DNA of 64,000 nt from Carnobacterium pleistocenium FTR1 (GCF_000744285.1 NZ_JQLQ01000002.1:2232001-2296000); one strand, 5' to 3'; shown: positions 8,527 through 17,137, counted from the stretch's first letter. Made by a program: numbers and translations. The notes: a model not told the origin generated them from the sequence alone.

Positions 8527-8540
8527 TGCAGTATACTGCA
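8527..8540. promoter_or_regulatory. Perfect 14-bp palindrome upstream of the DUF2969 gene
   Basis: TGCAGTATACTGCA is a perfect dyad. The embedded TATACT could serve as a -10 element for the DUF2969 gene, which would make the dyad an operator on the promoter. No regulator is assigned. Confidence 0.4.
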
Positions 8541-8569
8541 TTTCGGAAAAAAATTCATTCATTTATTTT

Positions 8570-8603
8570 AGTGATAGAGATTTTAGTTAAAAACTCTATC
8601 ACT
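8570..8603. repeat. Hairpin spanning the ald stop codon
   Basis: Ten-bp inverted repeat AGTGATAGAG / CTCTATCACT with a 14-nt loop that includes the ald stop codon. It lacks a proper U-tract on the minus strand, so it may be a weak terminator or a 3'-end stabiliser. Confidence 0.5.
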
Positions 8604-9714
8604 TAAAAAAATTCAAAGCTTCATAAAAAGGAATATTCAAAGCCCGTGCCACTTCTTTTTTAGTTAATTTCCCATCCATAACATTGATACCTGTATAGAT
8701 TGTTGAATTTTCTTTAGCTGCTTCGATTAATCCTTTATTTGCAATCTCTACTGCATAAGGAATTGTTACATTGGTTAGAGCTAAAGTAGAAGTCTTAGGA
8801 ACAGCACCTGGCATATTTGCAACTGCATAGTGAACAACGCCATGTTTTAAATAAACAGGATTATCATGAGTTGTCACTTCAGAAGCTGTTTCAAAAATGC
8901 CACCTTGGTCAACTGCTATATCAACAATAACAGAGCCTGGTTCCATTTGTTTAACCATTTCTTCAGTCACTAATGTTGGCGCTCTCGAACCGGGAATCAA
9001 TACAGCACCAATCACTAGATCTGCTTCTTTGACTGTTTCAGCAATATTAAATTCATTTGACATCAATGTATTGATTTTATTTTCAAATAAATCATCTATC
9101 TCTTCTAAACGTTTTGGATTCACATCTAAAATCGTAACATCTGCCCCTAGACCGATTGCAATTTTAGCAGCATTTGTTCCTGAAACGCCACCACCTATAA
9201 TACTTACTTTCCCTTTTTTTACTCCTGGTACTCCACCTAATAGGATACCTTTTCCTTGATTTACACTTTCAAGAAATTCTGCTCCAATTTGTGCAGCCAT
9301 TCTACCGGCAATTTGACTCATAGGAGTTAACAGAGGCAATGTTCCATCCTTTCCAACCATTGTTTCATATCCGATAGCAGTTACTCTTGCCTCCATCAAT
9401 GCTTTAGTTAATTCTAATGCTGGAGCTAAATGCAAATATGTGAAAAGGATCATCCCTTTTTTAAAATACTTGTATTCGGTCGGTATCGGTTCTTTAACTT
9501 TAATAATCATTTCAGCATTCCAAACTTGTGAAGCTTCTACTAATATTACAGCTCCTGCAGATTCATACTCTCCATCTGGAAATCCAGCTGCTTTTCCTGC
9601 GTTTACTTCAATCATGACCTCATGACCATTTTTAACAAGACTTTTAACACCTGCTGGCGAAATAGCCACTCGGTTTTCATTGTTTTTGATTTCGCTTGGT
9701 ACTCCAATTTTCAT
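8599..9714 (-). CDS. ald: Alanine dehydrogenase
   Basis: A 371-residue enzyme that interconverts L-alanine and pyruvate plus ammonia using NAD. Visible signatures are [17 protein letters not shown] at the N-terminus, [25 protein letters not shown] and the NAD-binding [13 protein letters not shown] (about residues 173-185). The start at 9714 is set by AGGAGG 8 nt upstream and by the family N-terminus; the frame stays open 12 codons further up without support. The candidate promoter has a cre-like site in its spacer, which would fit CcpA control. Monocistronic. Confidence 0.95.
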   Translation of the reverse strand: MKIGVPSEIKNNENRVAISPAGVKSLVKNGHEVMIEVNAGKAAGFPDGEYESAGAVILVEASQVWNAEMIIKVKEPIPTEYKYFKKGMILFTYLHLAPALELTKALMEARVTAIGYETMVGKDGTLPLLTPMSQIAGRMAAQIGAEFLESVNQGKGILLGGVPGVKKGKVSIIGGGVSGTNAAKIAIGLGADVTILDVNPKRLEEIDDLFENKINTLMSNEFNIAETVKEADLVIGAVLIPGSRAPTLVTEEMVKQMEPGSVIVDIAVDQGGIFETASEVTTHDNPVYLKHGVVHYAVANMPGAVPKTSTLALTNVTIPYAVEIANKGLIEAAKENSTIYTGINVMDGKLTKKEVARALNIPFYEALNFFK

Positions 9715-9761
9715 AATATATCCTCCTATTTTTTTCATTAACTCTCGCATCTACCTTCTCT

Positions 9762-9790
9762 ATTGTAGCGCTTACTTGTGAGAAACCCAA
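9762..9790 (-). promoter_or_regulatory. Candidate ald promoter with cre-like site
   Basis: On the minus strand TTGGGT (9790-9785), 17 nt, TACAAT (9767-9762). The spacer contains AAGTAAGCGCTACA, which matches most of the CcpA cre consensus core (TGWAARCGYW). Both assignments are by eye. Confidence 0.45.
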
Positions 9791-9937
9791 ATTTCCAGAC
9801 ATGTTCACTTTGCATTCGTCCAATTTTTATTCGCTAGTAATTACAATCCACTTAATTCTTTATGCTTTTTAAAACTAACAATTTTACAAAGTACGTGGAT
9901 TTTTATGAAATAAATGTGGATATAGATGTGCAATAAA

Positions 9938-9996
9938 AAATAAGCTGTTAAAACGTCTTAAAGATACTCACGTATCAACGTTTTAACAGCTTATTT
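9938..9996 (-). terminator. Terminator of ssrA
   Basis: Perfect 19-bp stem (9938-9956 with 9978-9996) beginning AAATAAGCTGTTAAAACGT, followed by a U-run on the minus strand. It lies 12 nt after the mature tmRNA 3' end. Confidence 0.9.
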
Positions 9997-10008
9997 AATT
10001 TGACTCGA

Positions 10009-10372
10009 TGGAAGCGAGGGGAGTCGAACCCCTGTCCAAATATATCGGCACCCAGACGTCTACGTTCATAGTTATGCTATTAAGGTTTCGCTCAGTACTA
10101 GCCGCACAACAGGCATCGTATATCGCTAGTCTGATAATCTATTCTAAAACTTGCAGACGGAAAGTTTTAGCGTATCCCACTAATTATAGGACCCTTGCTC
10201 GAGCACATGGGCGATGCCGAGAGGATCTACACTAAGCTGTTATTACGCAGCTAAAGCGTAAGAGTTATTATTGTTTTTGTCAGTTATATTTAACTGTAAC
10301 GTTTTTACGTAGCCGTAACCTACGAAACGCAATCCAAGCTCGACCTATACCTGTCGATTCCGTAACGCTCCC
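10009..10372 (-). ncRNA. ssrA: Transfer-messenger RNA (tmRNA)
   Basis: tmRNA rescues stalled ribosomes together with SmpB (21.5 kb). The 7-bp acceptor stem GGGAGCG (10372-10366) pairs with CGCTTCC (10016-10010), followed by discriminator A at 10009. The T-arm reads GGGGTTCGACTCCCC. The 5' region has the hallmark TTACGGAATCGACAGGTATA. The tag frame (10281-10243) reads GAC AAA AAC AAT AAT AAC TCT TAC GCT TTA GCT GCG TAA, giving DKNNNNSYALAA. The resume codon is therefore GAC (Asp) where relatives usually have an Ala codon. CCA is not encoded (next bases TCG). Length 364 nt. Confidence 0.95.
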
Positions 10373-10443
10373 TTGAAGGGATGTGTCTACAGAAAAAATG
10401 ATTTGTTCAACTAATTAATCATCTTTAGTTAACTCTCTTAGAA

Positions 10444-10449
10444 CATTAT
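10444..10449 (-). promoter_or_regulatory. Candidate -10 element of the ssrA promoter
   Basis: TATAAT on the minus strand about 72 nt upstream of the mature tmRNA 5' end, consistent with a short precursor trimmed by RNase P. No good -35 is seen. Confidence 0.4.
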
Positions 10450-10713
10450 AGCACATTTTACTTGAAAAGAAAATACGTACGTTCCAATTAAAAAACAGGT
10501 TGATAAGGTTATTTATAAAGATTGATTGTCCTCTTTGAATGTTAGGCTAGAAAGTCATTTTTCTGCAGCTACAGAAACCACTGTCTAAAAGAAAATCTTG
10601 TTTTTTGACAAAAAACACCCCATCCTTTAGTGTTATGTTATAAAAATCGCCCTTTTCAATATCAGGTATTGACCCATTTTATATTCTATTACAAGCTAAA
10701 AGGAGATCATTTA

Positions 10714-11448
10714 ATGAATGAACCAATAAAACTTTTGCAACAGTATATTAACGAAGCAAATAATATTGTCTTTTTTGGCGGAGCAGGTGTTTCTACAGAA
10801 AGCGGGCTTCCAGATTATCGTTCTGCTGAAGGTGTCTATACGACTATGGAAAATGAGAATATCGATCCAAAAAAATTGATGAGCAAACGGTTTATGATGG
10901 AAAAACCTGAAGTATTTTTTAGTCATCGTTTCCAAGCTGAAACACCTTTAAAACCAAAACCTAATGCAGCGCATCAGTATTTAGCTGCTTTAGAAAAATC
11001 AGGCAAATCGATTCAAATCATCACTCAAAATGTTGATGGGCTTCACTACAAAGCCGGCAGTACAAATGTCGTTGAGCTACATGGCAATCATCGTCGCTTT
11101 TATTGTATGACTTGTGGAACAGAGTATGCTTATGAGACTATCCATCGAGATGAACAAAACATTCCCCGGTGCCCACTAGACAATGGCATCGTTAGAGCTG
11201 ATGTCATTTTATTTGGTGAAAACTTGAAACCAGAGAATCTTGTTAAAAGTAAGCAACTCATTTCGGCTGCTGATCTATTGATCATCGCTGGAACTTCCTT
11301 AACGGTAAATCCTGCCAAAAATTTAATCAACCAATTTAAAGGAAATAAAGTTGTTGTAATCAATAAGTCTGCTCTTGAAATGAATCTAACAGCCGATTTA
11401 TTTATTAAAGATGCCGTTGGAACTACTTTTAGTCAATTAACGATTTGA
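10714..11448 (+). CDS. Sirtuin (NAD-dependent protein deacylase)
   Basis: A 244-residue Sir2-family enzyme and the only plus-strand gene. Signatures are GAGVSTESGLPDYR near the N-terminus, TQNVDGLH, catalytic His123 in ELHGN, and GTSLTVNPA near the C-terminus. It removes acyl groups from protein lysines using NAD. The zinc site shows Cys131, Cys134 and Cys153, but the fourth ligand position is Asp156 (CPLDNG) instead of the usual Cys. The ATG at 10714 has AAGGAGA 8 nt upstream; the frame continues 28 codons upstream without an SD. It is monocistronic and converges with argF on a shared terminator. Confidence 0.92.
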   Translation: MNEPIKLLQQYINEANNIVFFGGAGVSTESGLPDYRSAEGVYTTMENENIDPKKLMSKRFMMEKPEVFFSHRFQAETPLKPKPNAAHQYLAALEKSGKSIQIITQNVDGLHYKAGSTNVVELHGNHRRFYCMTCGTEYAYETIHRDEQNIPRCPLDNGIVRADVILFGENLKPENLVKSKQLISAADLLIIAGTSLTVNPAKNLINQFKGNKVVVINKSALEMNLTADLFIKDAVGTTFSQLTI

Positions 11449-11474
11449 TGAATGACTCCATTTCATACACAATT

Positions 11475-11513
11475 AAAGAAGCAGCCAGGAATTTTTTTCC
11501 TGGCTGCTTCTTT
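11475..11513. terminator. Bidirectional terminator between the sirtuin gene and argF
   Basis: Perfect 16-bp stem AAAGAAGCAGCCAGGA with its complement, 7-nt loop of A/T. U-rich flanks on both strands suit the convergent genes ending at 11448 (+) and 11519 (-). Confidence 0.9.
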
Positions 11514-11518
11514 AAACT

Positions 11519-12472
11519 TTAGCTTTCTCCCATTAACATCTTCAATACTGCTTTTTGAGCATGCAATCGATTCTCCGCTTCATCAAATACTACCGAGTGG
11601 CTGCCGTCAATTATTTCTGCTGTTACTTCTTCACCCCGATGTGCTGGCAAGCAATGCAAGAAAATAAAATCCTCTTTTGCGTACTGAACCAGTTCTGTAT
11701 TCACTTGATAAGGCAAAAAGACGGATAAACGTTCTGCTGTTTCTGCCTCCATACCCATGCTTGTCCATACATCCGTCACCACGATATCCGCATTTTTTAC
11801 AGCTTCAATGGAATCATATGTAAATTGAATAACCGCTCCTGATTGTTCAGCTTTAATTTTGGCCTTTTGATAAATCGTTTCTAACGGTTCATAACCTTTA
11901 GGACTAGCTATGTTCATATTGACTCCCATAATGGCTGCCCCCTCCATTAATGAATGGGGCATATTGTTATTTCCATCTCCAACGTAGGCTATCGTCAACC
12001 CTTTTAAAGTTCCTTTTTTTTCGTATATTGTCATTAAATCGGCTAAGACTTGCATCGGATGATGTTCATTTGTCAGACCATTTATGATTGGTACCGATGC
12101 ATTTTCAGCAAACTCTTCAATGATTTCATGACCAAACGTACGAATCATTAGCCCATCAACGTATCGCGAAAGAACTTTGGCCGTGTCCGCAATGCTCTCG
12201 CCTCTTCCCAACTGAATATCTTTAGAGCTCAAAAATACGGCATGTCCGCCTAATTGTGTCATCCCAACTTCAAAAGATACCCGTGTCCGTGTAGAAGATT
12301 TTTCAAAAATCATGCCCAATGTTTTCCCTTGTAAATAATGGTGAGAAATTCCTGCTTTAGTTTGTTCTTTCATCACGATCGCTTCCTCAATGAGCAGCAT
12401 CAATTCTTTTGCTGTCAGATCCGCTATTTGTAAAATGTTTGTTTGACTTTCTTTCAACACTTGTTCTACCAT
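11519..12472 (-). CDS. argF: Ornithine carbamoyltransferase
   Basis: A 317-residue enzyme that joins carbamoyl phosphate and ornithine to give citrulline. The carbamoyl-phosphate loop STRTRVSFEVG, the HHPMQVLADLMT stretch and the ornithine-site HCLPAHRGEEV are all present. Its place as last gene of argCJBDF marks it as the anabolic enzyme rather than the arginine-deiminase one. The ATG at 12472 has GAGGAA about 6 nt upstream; a GTG six codons earlier overlaps that SD and is less likely. It is 25 nt after argD. argG and argH for the last two arginine steps are not in the window. Confidence 0.95.
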   Translation of the reverse strand: MVEQVLKESQTNILQIADLTAKELMLLIEEAIVMKEQTKAGISHHYLQGKTLGMIFEKSSTRTRVSFEVGMTQLGGHAVFLSSKDIQLGRGESIADTAKVLSRYVDGLMIRTFGHEIIEEFAENASVPIINGLTNEHHPMQVLADLMTIYEKKGTLKGLTIAYVGDGNNNMPHSLMEGAAIMGVNMNIASPKGYEPLETIYQKAKIKAEQSGAVIQFTYDSIEAVKNADIVVTDVWTSMGMEAETAERLSVFLPYQVNTELVQYAKEDFIFLHCLPAHRGEEVTAEIIDGSHSVVFDEAENRLHAQKAVLKMLMGES

Positions 12473-12497
12473 AATTGATTCCTCACTCACTTTCTAT

Positions 12498-13697
12498 CTA
12501 CTTCTTTTTGTCCGTTTTTTCTTGAATGATCAGTAACACATGTTCTAATTTTTGTAAAAATTCATTTATTTCTTCAATTGTGACCGTTAACGGCGGCAAA
12601 ATACGCAAAACACTTTGTCCAGCAGTCAAAGTTAAAACATGTTGCTCGTGTAAGAGTATGACGATTTCTTTTGCTTCCATGTCTACTTCAAGTCCGATAA
12701 GAAAACCGAGCCCTTTAACGCTTTTTATCACGCTAAATTGATTGGCTAATTTTTCTAGCTGTTCCTTTAAATAAGCTGCTTTTTGCTGGACATCTTTCAT
12801 AAATCCAGGCTTGGTCATTTCTGTTAAGGTGGCCATACCTGCTGTTGCCGCTAAAGGATTTCCGCCAAAAGTTGTCCCATGAGCTCCAGGAGTAAAAGAG
12901 ACTGCCACATGTTTTTTGGCTAACATGGCGCCAATTGGAAAGCCGGAACCTAGTCCTTTGGCCAACGTCATAACATCTGGTTCAATGCCATATTGTTCAT
13001 AAGCAAATAGCGTTCCTGTTCTTCCCATTCCCGTTTGGACTTCATCTACCATTAAAAGAATATCAGACTCTTTACAGATATCTTGTAATGCATGCAGCCA
13101 CTCATTTTGTGCCGAATTGACTCCACCTTCGCCTTGCACAAGCTCTAGCAATACCGCAGCTGTTTTTCCATTATTAATTTTCTCCAAATCAGAGACCTCA
13201 TTAAAAATCAGAGATCGCACGCCCGGCATCAAGGGCTGATATCCAGTTTGAACTTTTTCTTGTCCTGTTACAGAAAGGGTAGCGTAAGTTCTTCCATGAA
13301 ATGAGTTTTTAAAAGAGACAACAGACGTGCGTTCTGGATGACCGTGGTCTTTTGCATATTTGCGTGCAATTTTCAATGCTGCTTCATTGGCTTCTGCTCC
13401 GCTATTACAGAAAAAGACTTGATCAAATAAGGAATGTTGAGTGAGTCCTTCAGCAAGTTTGGTTTGAACAGGTATCTCATACAAATTTGAACAATGCCAC
13501 AGTGTGTCTAATTGTTGGTGCAGCTTTTGCGTGACTTGATCAGGAACATGACCTAAGTTACACGTAGCGATCCCAGAGGTGAAATCTAAATAAGCTTCAT
13601 TTTTTTCATCCCATATATATGTCCCTTTTCCTTTTAGGATGGTAATAGGAAAACGAGCATACGTCGACATAAGAGCTGCTTGATTTTCTTTAGACAT
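12498..13697 (-). CDS. argD: Acetylornithine aminotransferase
   Basis: A 399-residue class III PLP-dependent aminotransferase converting N-acetylglutamate semialdehyde to N-acetylornithine. The PLP lysine sits in LAKGLGSGFPIGAM; other marks are FFCNSGAEANEAALK, SFHGRTYATLSVTG and DEVQTGMGRTG. The start overlaps the end of argB by 8 nt, with AGGAGG 9 nt upstream of the ATG. Context in argCJBDF supports ArgD over other class III transaminases. Confidence 0.95.
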   Translation of the reverse strand: MSKENQAALMSTYARFPITILKGKGTYIWDEKNEAYLDFTSGIATCNLGHVPDQVTQKLHQQLDTLWHCSNLYEIPVQTKLAEGLTQHSLFDQVFFCNSGAEANEAALKIARKYAKDHGHPERTSVVSFKNSFHGRTYATLSVTGQEKVQTGYQPLMPGVRSLIFNEVSDLEKINNGKTAAVLLELVQGEGGVNSAQNEWLHALQDICKESDILLMVDEVQTGMGRTGTLFAYEQYGIEPDVMTLAKGLGSGFPIGAMLAKKHVAVSFTPGAHGTTFGGNPLAATAGMATLTEMTKPGFMKDVQQKAAYLKEQLEKLANQFSVIKSVKGLGFLIGLEVDMEAKEIVILLHEQHVLTLTAGQSVLRILPPLTVTIEEINEFLQKLEHVLLIIQEKTDKKK

Positions 13698-14493
13698 ACG
13701 CCACTTCCTCCTTATAAATAAATTTTGTTCCTACTTCATTCCCTTTTAAATAATTTGCAATATCTTCTGGTTCTAATCCGTTCAAAATAACAGCTTGTTT
13801 CATTTGAACAGATAGACTTCCAATAGCTGAGCGTACTTTAGGAATCATTCCATCAGTAATAATTTTTTCTTTGATCAGTTGTTCTGCTTCTACTTGTGTT
13901 AATGAAGAATAAACGTTTGATTTATCTTTTTGTTGTTTCATGACTCCCGGAACATTACTAATAAAAGCCAACTTCCCACCTAAAGCTTTTGCAATTGCTG
14001 AAGCGGCCATATCTCCATTGATATTGTAGTGCTGTCCCGTTTCATCCATTCCGATAGGTGAGATTACTGGAATAATATTATTTTCAAGCAACTCCATTAG
14101 AAAAGCAGTATTGACTTCGGTAACTTCTCCGACAAAACCGATAGCTTCAATAGTTTGGACAGGTTTCACTTTTAATAGACCATGGTCGATGCCACTTAAT
14201 CCGATAGCTTGCAACTGTTTGATTTGGCATTGAGTAACGATTTCGTTATTGATCGAACCGCTTAAAACCATTTCCACCACCGTCAAGACCTCTTTTGTGG
14301 TAACACGCAATCCATCGACAAATTTTGTAGGAATAGCTAATTTCTCCAATAAAGTATTGATCATTGGTCCTCCGCCATGAACGATCAGTGGGTAACATTT
14401 TTTTGTCTGTTGTAACTGGGCAATCATTTGATAGAAAGACCCAGGTAATTTGTCTTGTATACTTCCGCCTATTTTCATAATCAATATATCCAA
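13690..14493 (-). CDS. argB: Acetylglutamate kinase
   Basis: A 267-residue amino-acid kinase that phosphorylates N-acetylglutamate. Marks are MKIGGSIQDK, VHGGGPMINTLL (glycine-rich ATP loop) and NINGDMAASAIAKALGG. The most likely start is TTG at 14493, giving DILIMKIGGS, because GAGGTG lies 5 nt upstream and the family needs the first beta strand; an internal ATG five codons in would truncate it. It lies 9 nt after argJ and overlaps argD by 8 nt. It follows ArgJ, as expected for the cyclic acetyl-recycling pathway. Confidence 0.94.
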   Translation of the reverse strand: MDILIMKIGGSIQDKLPGSFYQMIAQLQQTKKCYPLIVHGGGPMINTLLEKLAIPTKFVDGLRVTTKEVLTVVEMVLSGSINNEIVTQCQIKQLQAIGLSGIDHGLLKVKPVQTIEAIGFVGEVTEVNTAFLMELLENNIIPVISPIGMDETGQHYNINGDMAASAIAKALGGKLAFISNVPGVMKQQKDKSNVYSSLTQVEAEQLIKEKIITDGMIPKVRSAIGSLSVQMKQAVILNGLEPEDIANYLKGNEVGTKFIYKEEVAYV

Positions 14494-14502
14494 TTTCTCA
14501 CC

Positions 14503-15738
14503 TCACGTTCTATAGGATGAATTGATGCGGATGTAATCATACGTTAGATCGCAGCCCCATGCTGTTGCGGTATATGAACTTTGTTGCAAGTCGATCAGCA
14601 GCTTTACTTCATCTTTTACTAAAGTGAGCATGACTGCTTCTTCGTCAAAGGGAATACCTACTCCCTTTTCAACAACAACTGTGTTGCCTATCGAAATGTG
14701 TACCCGTTCTGGTTCGATTTTTTGATTACTATAGCCAATAGCTGAAATAATCCTTCCCCAATTGGCATCTGAACCGTACATTGCTGTCTTAACTAAATTC
14801 GAAGATATGACCGATTTGGCAACAGCTCGAGCAGCTTCTACTGTTTGAGCTCCTAGAACTTCTACTTCTATTAATTTGGTGGCCCCTTCTCCGTCACGTG
14901 CAATGGATTTAGCCAGTACTTGGCAAACATATTGAAAGCCTGCCAAAAATTTATTCCATTGTGGGTGATTTTCAGTTAGCAAGAGGTTTCCTTGTGTGCC
15001 ATTTGCCAAAGCAAGAACCATATCATTCGTACTTGAATCTCCATCAACAGTGATCATATTAAAGGTTTGGTTAGTTGTTGATTTCAATGCCGCTTCTAGA
15101 CTTTCACTAGCAACAGCAGCATCTGTCGTGATAAAACCTAGCATAGTCGCCATATTGGGATGAATCATCCCAGATCCTTTTGCAGCTCCGCCAATGGTGA
15201 TAGTCTTACCATCAATTTCCAACTCAACAGCTACATGCTTTGTTTCAATATCGGTCGTTAAAATAGCTCGTTCAAAGTCCATTACATTTTGACAAAGCGG
15301 ATCATTCAGATAATGGACACCTTTCAAGATCGGCTCAAACGGTAATGGGACTCCTATGATTCCGGTAGAAGCAACAGCCACTAATTGCTCATCGATGCCT
15401 TTTTCTTTAGCTACCATTTCCACTGTTGCTTGAGCTTTTATTAGTCCATCTTCGCCGGTACAAGAATTAGCATTGCCCGAATTCACGACTATTGTCTGGA
15501 TTTGTTGTCCGTTGTCTACATGTTGTTTTGTCAACTTAAGCGGTGCAGCTTGAAAACTGTTTAAGGTGTAAACACCTGCTGCAGTAGCTGGGATCTCAGA
15601 ATGGATCCAACCAAAATCAAGAGCTACTTTACGTAAGCCGGTATGTACACCTCCAGCAGTAAAACCTTTTGGAGAGGTTACATGGCCATCCTCTAATATA
15701 TGGAACGTTTTTACAGGTTTCTTTATATGGGTCAACAT
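14503..15738 (-). CDS. argJ: Glutamate N-acetyltransferase / ornithine acetyltransferase
   Basis: A 411-residue ArgJ. It moves the acetyl group from N-acetylornithine to glutamate, so the pathway recycles acetyl groups; many ArgJ enzymes also use acetyl-CoA. The self-cleavage site is visible in KGSGMIHPNMATMLGF, where cleavage before the Thr of ATML would give alpha and beta chains. C-terminal YGSDANWGRIISAIGYS is also typical. SD AGGAG lies 8 nt before ATG 15738. It is the second gene of the operon, 22 nt after argC. Confidence 0.95.
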   Translation of the reverse strand: MLTHIKKPVKTFHILEDGHVTSPKGFTAGGVHTGLRKVALDFGWIHSEIPATAAGVYTLNSFQAAPLKLTKQHVDNGQQIQTIVVNSGNANSCTGEDGLIKAQATVEMVAKEKGIDEQLVAVASTGIIGVPLPFEPILKGVHYLNDPLCQNVMDFERAILTTDIETKHVAVELEIDGKTITIGGAAKGSGMIHPNMATMLGFITTDAAVASESLEAALKSTTNQTFNMITVDGDSSTNDMVLALANGTQGNLLLTENHPQWNKFLAGFQYVCQVLAKSIARDGEGATKLIEVEVLGAQTVEAARAVAKSVISSNLVKTAMYGSDANWGRIISAIGYSNQKIEPERVHISIGNTVVVEKGVGIPFDEEAVMLTLVKDEVKLLIDLQQSSYTATAWGCDLTYDYIRINSSYRT

Positions 15739-15760
15739 TCATTCATCTCCTTGCTTTTTT

Positions 15761-16795
15761 TTAAGGGTATACTGGGCTATTCTCTAGTCCTTCTTGAACA
15801 GGCCAGTCATTCATCAAATTCATATTTTGGATTGCTTGGCCTGCTGCTCCTTTAACCAAGTTATCTATCGCTGTAACGATGACTAACTGTTCGGTTCGCT
15901 CATCCACATGAATACCAATAGCGATATAATTGCTTCCAATAACTTGTTTTGTCTGAGGCAGTGAACCTAGCGGGTAAAGTCGCACAAATAGATCTTTTTC
16001 ATAAAAATCTTGATACAATTGCCAAATTTCTTTTGGCGTTACCATTTGGTTTAAAGGAACATACATGGTGCATAAGAGACCTCTAGTCATTGGGACCAGG
16101 TGAGTTGTTAACGTTACTTTTATCTCTTCACCTGCTTCTTTTGACAGATAGTACTCAATTTCAGGTGTATGTTGGTGCTTTCCAAATTTATATGGAACAA
16201 GAGATTCATCCATTTCTGAAAAATGGGTCATTCTAGAAAGTGTGCGTCCAGCTCCTGAAGTACCGCTTTTAGCATCAATAATGATGCCTTTTTTTGTAGT
16301 TAAACCAGTTTTGATAACGGGTATCAATCCCAATAAAGCCGCAGTTGAGTAGCATCCCGGATTAGAAATAAAGGCCGCTTCTTTTATTTCTTCTGGATAA
16401 ATTTCTGCCAATCCAAAGGTAGCTTTTTCTTGTATCTCACTTGACGGTGCTTCTTTTTCATACCATTCTTCATAGTCTTTTTTTAGCAATCTAAAATCTC
16501 CACTTAAATCAATACATTGTAAAGACGTTTTTAGAACATCTGGAACTAAAGATTTGCTAATACCAGCTGGAGTTGCAAAAAATAAAATATCGACAGCTTT
16601 TTCAAGGTAAGCAAGATCGTATTCAATTAGCGGTTTTTCTTTATTTTTTTTCATGTGAGGGTATAAATCACTTAACAATTCCCCATAATGAGTGTGTGAA
16701 ATAATTTCCGTAACGGTTACACGCGGATGTTGGTTCAGTAAACGGATCAGCTCTAAAGCACTATACCCCGTTGCGCCAACAATAGCTGCTTTCAT
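15761..16795 (-). CDS. argC: N-acetyl-gamma-glutamyl-phosphate reductase
   Basis: A 344-residue NADP-dependent reductase making N-acetylglutamate semialdehyde. It opens with the nucleotide-binding MKAAIVGATGYSALELIRLL and has the catalytic Cys in FISNPGCYSTAALLGL, plus GTSGAGRT. It is the first gene of argCJBDF. I chose ATG 16795 over the adjacent TTG at 16798 because it gives the family start; GAAGG lies 10 nt upstream. The promoter region holds several ARG-box-like dyads, so repression by ArgR with arginine is expected. Confidence 0.95.
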   Translation of the reverse strand: MKAAIVGATGYSALELIRLLNQHPRVTVTEIISHTHYGELLSDLYPHMKKNKEKPLIEYDLAYLEKAVDILFFATPAGISKSLVPDVLKTSLQCIDLSGDFRLLKKDYEEWYEKEAPSSEIQEKATFGLAEIYPEEIKEAAFISNPGCYSTAALLGLIPVIKTGLTTKKGIIIDAKSGTSGAGRTLSRMTHFSEMDESLVPYKFGKHQHTPEIEYYLSKEAGEEIKVTLTTHLVPMTRGLLCTMYVPLNQMVTPKEIWQLYQDFYEKDLFVRLYPLGSLPQTKQVIGSNYIAIGIHVDERTEQLVIVTAIDNLVKGAAGQAIQNMNLMNDWPVQEGLENSPVYP

Positions 16796-16834
16796 CAATT
16801 TCTAACCTTCTTTCATTTGATTTTAATTATTCTC

Positions 16835-16930
16835 ATTATAACAATAAAAATTATTTATGCAACTATAATGGCATAAATAATTATTTTATACATATATTAG
16901 ATATTTAATGTATAAAAATTGCATACATTT
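16835..16930 (-). promoter_or_regulatory. argC promoter and candidate ArgR boxes
   Basis: TATAAT (16840-16835) has a weak -35 TTGCAT (16862-16857) at 16 nt. Around and upstream of it are AT-rich dyads like ARG boxes: TATGC-N10-GCATA at 16857-16876 on the -35, an imperfect dyad at 16870-16891, and TGTATAAAAATTGCATACA at 16909-16927. The Bacillus/E. coli box is TGAATAAAAATTCA-like, so the last is the best match. Operator assignment is inferred. Confidence 0.55.
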
Positions 16931-16946
16931 TTTTATGCACATACAA

Positions 16947-16983
16947 AAAAAGAGCTACCAGCGCAATGCTGACAGCTCTTTTT
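16947..16983 (-). terminator. Terminator of the gpm-family/HAD unit
   Basis: AAAAAGAGCT / AGCTCTTTTT hairpin with a nested CAGC/GCTG pair and a U-run on the minus strand. It ends the unit read from 18650 and insulates the argC promoter. Confidence 0.85.
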
Positions 16984-17057
16984 AAAGGGTCCATAATTTC
17001 TAGTTGTCTAAATAATTTAATTAAATGACTCACCTAAAATTTCTTGAGGAAGAGATT

Positions 17058-17137
17058 TGCTTGTAGCTCCACAAGCACATCCATCTATTCCATAAAAAAT
17101 TTCTTTTTTAAGTATCCAAACTATCTGATGTAGAGTC
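17058..17137 (-). repeat. Intergenic repeat copy A (ISL3-end-like)
   Basis: About 80 bp that align with 32954-33030: shared blocks are TGCTTGTA, CCATCTATTCCA, AGTATCC and TAGAG in the same order and spacing. Read on the minus strand the end is GACTCTACATCAGATAGTTTGG, the style of ISL3-family terminal repeats. A near-perfect TGCTTGT/ACAAGCA dyad lies at its other end. No transposase remains. Confidence 0.6.

Noticed and set aside
10008-10235. Plus-strand 75-codon open frame
   Set aside because: It is antisense to tmRNA; its sequence is fully explained by tmRNA structure.
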